From Acropora yongei (taxonomy: Eukaryota > Cnidaria > Anthozoa > Scleractinia > Acroporidae), in the NCBI GenBank assembly GCA_014634225.1, contig BLFN01000956.1, positions 326,376 through 341,375 on the forward strand: a stretch of DNA of 15,000 nucleotides. Reading direction: 5' to 3'. Below are positions 9,299 through 15,000 of this stretch, in pieces (positions within the stretch are counted from its first letter, which is position 1; every line of letters begins with the position of its first letter). Position numbers and translations under genes: made by a program. The notes beneath the pieces are model-generated. The model searched no databases. It had not been told where the DNA came from and saw only the letters and a list, made by a program, of their open reading frames with translations.

Positions 9299-9426
9299 AG
9301 CATTTTTACCTGCTTCTTTTTCACAAACAATGTACCACAAGATGATCCTTTGTAATGTAAAAATAACACGAATATGAATATATGTGTGCAAGAATCTGAG
9401 AATAAATTTTCAAAATATAAAAAAAA
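9299..9426 (+). terminator. 3' UTR, AATAAA and A-rich tail of element C
   Basis: The 3' UTR follows the last ORF2 stop. AATAAA lies at 9401-9406, and an A-rich end with eight A residues (9419-9426) directly abuts the resumed U2 sequence at 9427. The order of poly(A) signal, tail and target is the expected 3' junction of a LINE made by target-primed reverse transcription. Confidence 0.75.
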
Positions 9427-9575
9427 CTCTGTTTTATCAGCTTAATATCTGATACGCTGCTCATTGAGAAGCTCATATATTAAACTGATTTTTGGAACCA
9501 GGCTGTGGAAAAGAGGCTTGCCTCGTCCCAGCCACGGGTTGCCTCGGTATAGCACTACCTCCGAGCACGGCCTAC
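9427..9575 (+). ncRNA. U2 snRNA gene, 3' three quarters
   Basis: The stretch matches animal U2 from about base 39 to the end. Stem-loop IIa is ATCAG, loop, CTGAT near 9436-9453. ATATATTAAA comes before the Sm site GATTTTTGG at 9487-9495. Stem-loop III (9501-9536) has an outer pair GGCTG/CAGCC and inner hairpin GAGGC-TT-GCCTC. Stem-loop IV (9537-9572) has GGTTG/CGGCC and CTCGG/CCGAG around the loop TATAGCACTACCT. Stem bases differ from human U2 (as recalled) but pair with each other, so this was a working U2 in its own lineage. It is cut at its 5' side by element C, with the rest at 6032-6077. Confidence 0.94.
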
Positions 9576-9713
9576 TAACCAAGTGGCTTGTTGTTGTTCC
9601 CCCAGACACACAGACACGGCGGGCTGTGAGTTAAGCAAGTGACGGACGGACAGACAAGGAAGCACCACAAGGCATCAGTGCGCAAGCTCCATAATGTGGT
9701 GTCAGAAAAGTTC
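9576..9713 (+). other. Spacer after U2 and before the U1/SL-like start
   Basis: This is 138 bases of snRNA-type spacer. TACTAAC at 9573-9579 followed by a T-rich stretch and CCCCCAG ending at 9605 has the look of a branch point and 3' splice site, but it overlaps the U2 end and may be chance. GCACCAC to GTGC at 9662-9681 resembles the stretch at 5969-5989 before U2 and could be a proximal sequence element for the start at 9714. A GACGGACGGACAGACA run lies at about 9641-9656. No protein-coding frame is convincing. Confidence 0.4.
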
Positions 9714-9770
9714 ATACTTACCTGACGCGAGTTCGGCTCTTGGTGAGTTGTATCTACTGCCACTTTTTGG
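9714..9770 (+). ncRNA. U1-like 5' end, or spliced-leader-type RNA (tentative)
   Basis: The DNA begins ATACTTACCTG, identical to the first 11 bases of U1 snRNA, and continues ACGCGAG, close to the GCGUAGAG of some invertebrate U1 genes as I recall them. The remainder of U1 is not found. Instead, ACTTACC (9716-9722) can pair with GGTGAGT (9742-9748), which is also a good 5' splice site, and a possible Sm site ACTTTTTGG lies at 9762-9770. A leader paired with its own splice donor and followed by an Sm site is the layout of spliced-leader RNAs. The two readings are a U1 gene cut after about 19 bases by element D, or an SL-like RNA gene. A 5' splice site on the other strand is a third, plainer explanation. 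Confidence 0.35.
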
Positions 9771-10053
9771 ATTTGTGGTGCGCCTGGTGGTTATAGCCTT
9801 GTTCATCCTGTTCACTTGTGGGAGTGAGGATACATCTCAAGTCATATTGGTTGGCTACTGTTGGGGATTCATGGTACTTTTTTGAGAGGCTTTTTCGGAT
9901 TTCTTCCCATCCCTGGTGGCGAAAGTGTATATGTATATAGTTGTTATTTGTACATAGTTAAGGGGGTGATCCTCCCGGGGACTCATGCGGGGCACTCTGC
10001 CCTAACCCGGGGTAAGCCCATCTTTCATAGTTTTTTCGGTTACAGTTTTTGTT
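9771..10053 (+). other. Probable 5' UTR of element D
   Basis: This stretch has no convincing gene and lies before the ORF1 ATG at 10054. It includes a GC-rich block at about 9961-10018 (GGGGGTGATCCTCCCGGGG, followed by GCGGGGCACTCTGCCC) that can fold on itself, inside otherwise T-rich DNA. LINE 5' UTRs often hold internal promoters or structured RNA, but nothing here can be matched to a known element. Part of the left end may belong to the tentative snRNA/SL-like gene. Confidence 0.4.
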
Positions 10054-11830
10054 ATGGTGCTGCAACGCACCCTTACGGTGCAGAGGGCTAGGGTCTGTGC
10101 CGGTAAATCTAGAGAACAGATTGTTGACGAAGTCTCTAAAGCCTTTTCCACGCCGCGTGTAGTTGCGGTCCAAGTAGGCTTTGACATTATCAGGGTTTCT
10201 TTCCGCGACGTTGACAGCTGGGAACTGGCTTGCAACAATACCCATGTTAATATCTTTGGAAGCAATTGCCTAGTTCACGGTGGAGCCCCCCCCAACCATG
10301 GTTCATCTTTTTCATTTTCCCGCCGAGCTCTGCGATGAGCCGGTTCAACAGGTCCTCTCAGGGTATATTGGCCGGCCGGACATAGAGACTGGTACCCGTT
10401 TAGTGCTCATGATGTTTAGAGTAACCCCTCCTCAGTCACTCATCATTGGTGGCTATATGTGCTGTCTCTGGTACAGAGGGCAGCCCTTGGTCTGCAACCT
10501 TTGCAATGAACAGGGACATAAATCTGTTGATTGTCCCAACAGGGACAAATGTCGGCGGTGTGGGCAATCCGGGCACTTTGCCCGTTCTTGCCCAACACCC
10601 TGGGGCCCAGTGGCATGTGTGGAGTCTGCTGTTTCGACAGACTTCCCTGCCCTGGGTGACTCTTTGGTTTGTGGTGTGGCCTCTGGGTCAACTGTCACTT
10701 CTTCTCCCGAGGGAGTGGAGCCACCTACTGCAGGTGCTTTTTCGGTCGACCGAGTGGTGGAACAAGCATGTGACTCCTTTCTCTCTGCCTATGACCTTTT
10801 TGGCGATATTGCCAGCTTATCCGACGATTCCGAGGGTTCTATCTGTAATAATAGTTTGGAGGACCTCATGTTTTCTGAGACGGAGGATTCCAATGCCGAA
10901 TGCTCCGTGGGTGTAAAAATTAATGCTGAAACTGTAGTTGATAATGTCTCCATCATCAACGAGACCGTTAATGATACTGTTGTTACTGTTAACGTTGCGA
11001 GCGACCATGCAGAGCCTGCAAGTGCCCTTGGCACCGTGGCCCATGTAAATTCTGAATTAAGTAATGCCGCAATTTCCGATAGCGTCGTTAATGAAAATAA
11101 CAATAGTAATGATCAAGAAGTTACTGTTAATGTAAATAATGAAGTGATAAGATGGACGGTACCGTCAACAGGGATATTAGTATTAGAGATAAGGAAGCTA
11201 CTATTAATAACAACAATGAAATGATTAATAATGAAATTGATAATACCGTTAAAGGGGACATCAATCCCAGTAGTGATAAGGAAAGTACTATTAATGTAAA
11301 TAATGGAATGAATAGTAGTGTAACTGATGATACCATTAAAAGTAAAACTGTAGACTCTGTCATTAAGGACAATACTATACACGCCGCCCCCTACTATTGA
11401 CGTAGTTAATACTAAAGTTGGGAAGGCGGCTGACGATTGCATGGATTGTAGTGCTGTCTCGGCTAGCCAGATGCCTGAGGTTTAAGACGGCAAAATTATT
11501 GACGTTCTGGCGACTGGCTTTAGCTGAAGCAGTGCCATGGATGTCGTTCTCGAAGAGGAAGCACGCTCCTCTCAACCGTCTGCTAGCGTGGGGCTCACCG
11601 AAAGCCCATGTAGTACCAACAACACTGAGATCCTGCCTTCCTCCCAGGAGGAGGCCTCTCAGAGTATTCTGGTTCCTGTAGAGGGTTGGCTGGCCAACCC
11701 TCCCTCTTCTGGCCCTCAGCGTGAGACTACAGCGAGGTCCTCGTGTAAGTCCGGTCATCACACTTTACCGCCGGTTGTTCCTGATGTCCTGAGGCGCTCT
11801 GGGTCTCGGCACTGCCCTCGCAACCGTTAA
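10054..11830 (+). pseudogene. ORF1 of element D: RNA-binding protein with two zinc knuckles
   Basis: ORF1 of such LINEs coats the element RNA. The frame opens at ATG 10054 and stays open until a run of eight C at 10286-10293. The second frame then carries two CCHC knuckles (C-x2-C-x4-H-x4-C each) at 10493-10591, in CNLCNEQGHKSVDC and CRRCGQSGHFARSC. The region before the knuckles (VRVCAGKS-type start, GFDIIRVSFRDVDSWELAC, then GTRLVLMMFRV) looks like the RRM-like core. Next come an Asp/Ser/Asn-rich tail with repeats and a frameshift near 11150-11220, stops near 11483 and 11523, and a last open part ending at TAA 11828-11830. That stop overlaps the ORF2 ATG as TAATG. The original protein was about 590 residues. 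Confidence 0.8.
11117..11330 (+). repeat. Degenerate ~80-bp repeats in the Asn-rich ORF1 tail
   Basis: Three related blocks start at 11117, 11194 and 11281, each with a core like GAAGTTACTGTTAATGTAAA followed by TAATGAA or TAATGGA; spacing is 77 and 87 bases. They encode Thr-Val/Ile-Asn-rich segments (VTVNVNNE, ATINNNNE, STINVNNG). Similar but weaker units appear from about 10900 on. The composition is AT-rich inside an otherwise GC-rich element. Confidence 0.55.
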
Positions 11831-12715
11831 TGTCTTTCTTAACTCTTAATGTTTGTTGACTACGTGATGTTAACAAACGCCTGTCTCTAATGAAGTGGCT
11901 CAGCAACTTGTGCCTGGATGTTGTCTGCTTACTGGAGACCCATATCATCTCCAGGTTTTCCCCCTTTGGGTTCCTCATTGTAGTCGCACCTGGCTCCCCC
12001 CACTCGTAGGGGTCGGTCATTCTTTATAGTCCTCGTCTGTTTTTTTGTTGCTCTTGGAATGAGCTGAATGGTCGTTTTGTTATGACTGAGTTCTCTGACA
12101 GAGGCGTGCTCTATCGTATCGCTTGTATCTATGCCCCGCACAGAAACCCTGAATGGGACTCTTTCCTCGCCTCTATTGCTAACTATATCGACCTCACACT
12201 TCTGACAATCTTGTGCGGCGACTTCAACGCCGTTTTCGACAGGGTCCTGGACCGTAGAGGCGCAGGTGTTGGTTCTTCCTATCGTGACAGCTCTTCTTCT
12301 CCTTCTTCCTTATTCCGCAACTGCTGTGTGGTTGACACCTGGAGGTATCTGTACCCAGGTCTCACTGCCTTTTCATGGATGCACCCGGATGGGGCTTATG
12401 CCTCCAGGACTGACTTCTTTGGCTGCCCTATCCTGTGAGCTCCTTATATGTCCTTTTTCAGATCACTCTGCTGTTGTGACTACACTTTCCATTCCATCTC
12501 GGATTCCTCAGGTTCCTGGTCGCTGGCAACTTAATGTATCCCTCTTGCATGATAATGTTTTTGTATCTGCTGTGGAGATCGTTTGGACTTCCTGGAGGGC
12601 TCAGAGGGGTTTCCTCCCTCCAGGCCTGGTGGGATTGGGGAAAGGAACGTATAAAGGGCATTGCAATTAAGTTTAGTGCCCGCAAGAAAGTAGCAGAAGT
12701 TTCCTCCCGGTGGCC
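11830..12715 (+). pseudogene. Endonuclease part of ORF2, element D
   Basis: The ATG at 11830 overlaps the ORF1 stop and opens the expected MSFLTLNV block; a TGA at 11857-11859 stands where A has an NS codon pair. The frame then gives VVCLLETH near 11925, a TAG after PHS near 12005 (A has PHS-like AHSCGAV), and CIYAPHRNPEWDSF near 12125. Also seen are GDFNAVFDRVLDRRG with GDFN at 12217-12228, WMHPDGAYASRTDFFGCP near 12375 and, after a shift near 12437, CPFSDHSAVV near 12450. GRWQLNVSLL follows near 12520. Apart from the two stops, the catalytic boxes are unchanged. The linker in the last 150 bases is frame-shifted twice. Confidence 0.85.
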
Positions 12716-13262
12716 TGATGTCTGTCCTTGCCAACCATCTGAGAGGCCGAATAGATTCCGGCTCTATCTCTGTGCTGGACCTTTATGAAAGGGTAGTAGC
12801 TCGCATCGCGGCCCTTGACTGCCAGGCTGCAGAGGGGGGACGCATCCGTGCTAGCGTACAATGGGTAGAAGAAGGTGAAGCCTCCACACGTTTCTTTCTC
12901 CGCTTAGAGAAGAAACATGCCTTGGAGGAATGGGTGTGCGCCATCCGGGACTCTGACAGGGTCCTCAAGTTGAACATTGATGGTATCTGTTGCTCATGGG
13001 TAGCCTTTTTTTCCTCTCTATTTCTAGCGTGCCCCACTGATACTTCCGTTCAGGATGAGCTCTTGAGCAACGTCTCGGCCCGGTTGCCACCGGGTTCCGA
13101 AACCTCTTGTGATGGCCTACTCACAGTTGCCGAGGTCCATAGGGACCTGCGACTGGTAAATCAGCGGGCTCCAACGGACTTCCTGTCGAATTCTACTCTC
13201 GCTTTTGGGGAGGATTTGGTTGATGTCCTAAACTCTTCCTACCAGGCTGGGAGACTGCCGCG
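12716..13262 (+). pseudogene. ORF2 linker and RT fingers, element D
   Basis: An open frame from 12718 encodes LANHLRGRIDSGSISVLDLY and the shared pre-RT block VEEGEASTRFFLRLEKKH near 12865-12920. It continues through the connector (GICCSWVAFFSSLF, LTVAEVHRDLRLVNQRAP) to FGEDLVDVLNSSYQAGRLP near 13210. The block corresponding to KSPGPDGLTIEFY of element C is missing or shortened between about 13166 and 13200, so a small deletion removed part of the fingers. A frame change near 13262 leads into the RT core. Confidence 0.75.
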
Positions 13263-13948
13263 GTGCCCTCATAACGCTAATCTTTAAGAAGACGGATCGC
13301 ACTGACCCCAGGAACTGGCGACCCATAAGCCTGCTAAATTGTGACTATAAACTACGTGCTAGGGCTCTTGCGGGCCATCTGCTCAGTGTTCTACAGCTTG
13401 TGTTTCACCCTGATCAGTCATATGGGGTCAGGGGCAGGTTTATTGGCGAAAACGTGGTGCTGCTCAGAGGCATTGTCGATTACACTACTGAGACCAATAC
13501 GGCTGGTGCTATCCTCTCACTAGACCAAGAGAAGGCCTTTGACAGGGTCGACTGGGGTTTTCTTTTCCGTACCCTTGCTCACCTCGGTTTTAGCAGTTCG
13601 TTTGTTTCATGGGTTCGGCTACTTTGTACCGGATTATTTAGTTCCGTTTTTGTAAATGGGTATACGTCCGAAGCTTTCTTTCCTTCTTGGGGCGTGCGAC
13701 AGGGCTGCCCCCTTTTGCCACTCCTGTACGTACTATCTATTGAGGTGCTGGCTGCTAACCTTCGGGCTAGCAAGGTTATTCATGGTCTAACACTCCCTGG
13801 GGTTGTAACCCCTCTGCCAGTGACCTCCCTCTACGCTGATGATACCTCAGTAGTGGCCTGCTCGGACGCCGCCATTGGCGAGGTTTTTCTATTTTTTTCT
13901 AGATTTGCGCTTGGTACTGGTGCCAAACTTAACCTGGGCAAGTGCGAA
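13263..13948 (+). pseudogene. Reverse transcriptase core, element D
   Basis: One uninterrupted frame reads ALITLIFKKTDRTDPRNWRP, LLNCDYKLRARALAGHLL and VRGRFIGENVVLLRGI. Motif A is AILSLDQEKAFDRVD (Asp codon at 13523-13525), motif B GVRQGCPLLPLLY near 13696, and motif C SLYADDTSVV with YADD at 13832-13843. The palm end is GTGAKLNLGKCE. All catalytic Asp residues are present. The coding similarity to A stops at TGCGA (13943-13947): A continues GLWLG, whereas this frame runs on into DILANPEATFENIF, which belongs to the host-like exon. The thumb and C-terminus are absent. The core alone would not be expected to work. Confidence 0.88.
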
Positions 13949-14045
13949 GATATCTTGGCAAACCCTGAAGCCACATTTGAAAACATATTCAAAGAAGCCA
14001 CTAATCAGGCCCAAGGCATTCCAGCTGACTTCAAATGTCCCTCAG
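13949..14045 (+). CDS. Exon-like block 1 of a host gene (DUF6589-like, 5' part lost)
   Basis: Directly after the truncated RT, the same frame encodes DILANPEATFENIFKEATN and then QAQGIPADFKCPSG, a balanced globular-type composition unlike any LINE part. It ends at a possible splice donor, TCAG|GTTAAT (cut after 14045), in phase 1. The next exon-like block (14496) starts with the two bases needed to complete the codon, giving FKCPSGGDQLTRVRL across the junction. The 5' limit is unknown: the AG just before it (13947-13948 region) lacks a pyrimidine tract, and the exon was probably cut by the event that truncated element D. The gene family is inferred from the second block. Confidence 0.5.
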
Positions 14046-14495
14046 GTTAATAATAATGAAGATTACTTGTTACTTGCCAAATGTTAGGTTTGCAATCTGA
14101 AGAATGACCAGATAACACCTCAAAATCGGTCTGTAAAATTATCTGTTATTTATATTTTATTTCATGGAGTTACTGATAAAAATTGAACTGATGGCAGTCT
14201 CACTTGGCATGCGCTTCAATTTAAAATATCATACTTAAGAAATCTTGATGTCAACTGATGTTATAATTGCAGAGTTTGGCTGCAACTATTATTTGGATTG
14301 ATGAAATAAATTGTACTGTCTGTTAATATCTGTGTTGTTGTTCATGATAAAATTATTATTGTTAATGGTAGGGTCAACATTATTGCACATAAATAGTCGT
14401 AATCCCTGTAACTATAACCAGAAGCTTACCACCTAGACTATGCTTCTGCTATAACACAGTGCTTACAGTACTCTTGCTTACTGTATTGTTATCAG
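14046..14495 (+). other. Probable intron of the host gene
   Basis: This is 450 bases of AT-rich DNA without an open frame. It starts GTTAAT and ends in a T-rich stretch with ATCAG at 14491-14495 (CTCTTGCTTACTGTATTGTT before it), which fits an intron with GT and AG ends. I see no repeat or RNA gene inside. Confidence 0.5.
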
Positions 14496-14620
14496 GAGGT
14501 GATCAATTGACCAGAGTGCGACTTATCTCAGGATGCAAACTAAGGGCTGGTGCACACACTGCAAAAGATACACATCCAGATGAAACAGAGCTGTTTCATA
14601 CAAAGCAAGCATTCTTAACT
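14496..14620 (+). CDS. Exon-like block 2 of a host gene (DUF6589-like)
   Basis: These 125 bases lie between a good 3' splice site (TTATCAG|GA) and a consensus donor (AACT|GTAAGT). Only one frame is open throughout; it has 41 codons after the two split-codon bases. It reads GDQLTRVRLISGCKL, RAGAHTAKDTHPDE and TELFHTKQAFLT. A GDQLTxxR block followed about 25 residues later by a His-x-Lys/Met-x-x-Leu-like segment is, in my memory, typical of DUF6589-domain proteins, a family of unknown function common in invertebrate genomes and possibly of transposon origin. The block ends in phase 0. The next exon is not found before 15000. Confidence 0.6.
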
Positions 14621-15000
14621 GTAAGTACATAAACAAAATGGACATAATTATTATAATCATGGTAAAGGTGTATTGTAAATATTGTCTTAGGTTAATTCTA
14701 TTCAGATGTCATGGTGAATTTGGATATCACACATGACACTCTTACTAAGAAACGTACAGTGAAATTCTGTAGTGCACAACAATGACTTGTTTCCAGCAGT
14801 TATTGCTAAGACCCAGGAAGTTCAAAAAATCAGACCCCATAATTTTACTTTTAGTTATACAATAACAGTTGTTAAAAGAAAATACTGGGCCTTGTTCATT
14901 GAATGAGCCATCATAAATATTAATGAAAGCTAAGCCTGAGTTGCCAAGACAAGCACCTAGAAACAGGTTTTTAATAAGGGTAGATATTGCAAACATATAT
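14621..15000. other. AT-rich DNA after exon 2, no gene seen
   Basis: The stretch starts with the donor GTAAGT and is probably intron. A possible 3' splice site (TTGTTTCCAG, near 14800) is followed by only about 22 open codons before a stop, which is too little to call. An 83-codon open frame on the minus strand (14745-14996) has no recognisable motif and is best explained by chance. Confidence 0.4.

Larger units (their letters stand above)
6078..9426 (+). mobile_element. Element C: Tx1-like LINE inserted in a U2 gene
   Basis: The element begins directly after the U2-derived TTTTATCAG and ends in AATAAA plus an A-rich tail directly before the U2-derived CTCTGTTTTATCAG, so U2 sequence of about 9-14 bases is duplicated on both sides. 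Inside are a short ORF1 start, the second half of an endonuclease, RT, thumb and the full C-terminus including a Cys/His finger. The 5' and 3' ends look genuine; much of ORF1 and the first half of the endonuclease are missing. Keno (Tx1 clade) and Utopia are established LINE families that insert into U2 genes. The C-terminal style (YGIWKFRNKASFHNGKE) suggests Tx1, and I cannot decide the family by eye. Confidence 0.88.
9732..13948 (+). mobile_element. Element D: decayed LINE related to A, 3' truncated
   Basis: A plus-strand copy holds a 5' leader, a full-length but broken ORF1 with two zinc knuckles, and an ORF2 that runs through endonuclease and RT up to the block after motif C (LNLGKCE). 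There the similarity to element A ends abruptly and host-like DNA follows. Losing the 3' end is unusual, because LINE copies are made from the 3' end and are normally 5'-truncated; a later deletion or rearrangement is the likely cause. The left boundary is uncertain: it lies after the U1/SL-like start at 9714 and before ORF1 at 10054. The DNA is more GC-rich than B, C and the host region. Confidence 0.8.

Noticed and set aside
9714..9724. Plain 5' splice site on the minus strand (CAGGTAAGTAT)
   Set aside because: Not excluded, but no minus-strand exon is convincing next to it, while the nearby U2 gene and the downstream pairing and Sm-like site favour an RNA gene start. Kept as an alternative.
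9961..10018. 5S rRNA or tRNA in the GC-rich block
   Set aside because: No internal control boxes, no 5S sequence and no cloverleaf could be found.
13400..14050. A single 216-residue protein
   Set aside because: It is an RT fragment read through into an unrelated exon-like block; the LINE similarity ends at about 13947.
14700..14715. Third exon starting after ATTCAG near 14705
   Set aside because: In phase 0 the frame hits TGA after three codons, and the other phases also close quickly.
14745..14996. Minus-strand ORF of 83 codons
   Set aside because: It has no motif and no neighbouring signal, and AT-rich DNA readily gives such frames.
1..15000. CRISPR array, bacterial operon or provirus with LTRs
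   Set aside because: No regular spacer repeats, no clustered intact genes, no LTR pairs, and no protease, integrase or envelope-type frames were seen.

Overview
The window is animal nuclear DNA, probably from an invertebrate; the exact group cannot be read from it. It contains no bacterial-type operons. Nearly all of the coding signal comes from four decayed non-LTR retrotransposons (LINEs) with an apurinic-type endonuclease (EN) and a reverse transcriptase (RT), which I read as Tx1/L1-like. All four are dead: each carries stops, frameshifts and at least one internal deletion.

Layout. (1) 1-2909, plus strand: element A, comprising the ORF1 tail, an EN-RT ORF2 lacking the RT core, and a 3' UTR. 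(2) 2910 to about 5640, minus strand: element B, of a different family, cut off at its 3' side exactly where A ends, so A probably inserted into B. (3) 6032-9575, plus strand: a U2 snRNA gene split by element C (6078-9426). The U2 5' end is at 6032-6077 and the U2 3' three quarters are at 9427-9575, with a short U2-derived duplication on both sides of C. (4) 9576-9770: an snRNA-type spacer, then at 9714 a sequence that begins like U1 snRNA (ATACTTACCTG) but also has spliced-leader-RNA features. (5) about 9732-13948, plus strand: element D, a relative of A, with a two-zinc-knuckle ORF1 and an ORF2 that stops abruptly after RT motif C. (6) 13949-15000: AT-rich host DNA with two exon-like blocks (to 14045, and 14496-14620). 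These join in matching phase to encode a protein segment with a GDQLTRVR motif that I associate with DUF6589-type proteins.

The strongest observation is the snRNA locus: a U2 gene used as an insertion site by a Tx1-type LINE, followed about 140 bp later by a second snRNA/SL-like start that lies just upstream of another LINE. U2-targeting Tx1-clade LINEs are known (Keno, and separately Utopia). The U1/SL-like site and its possible use as a LINE target would be the newer part and is much less certain. The second point is the host gene exon that directly abuts the 3'-truncated element D.
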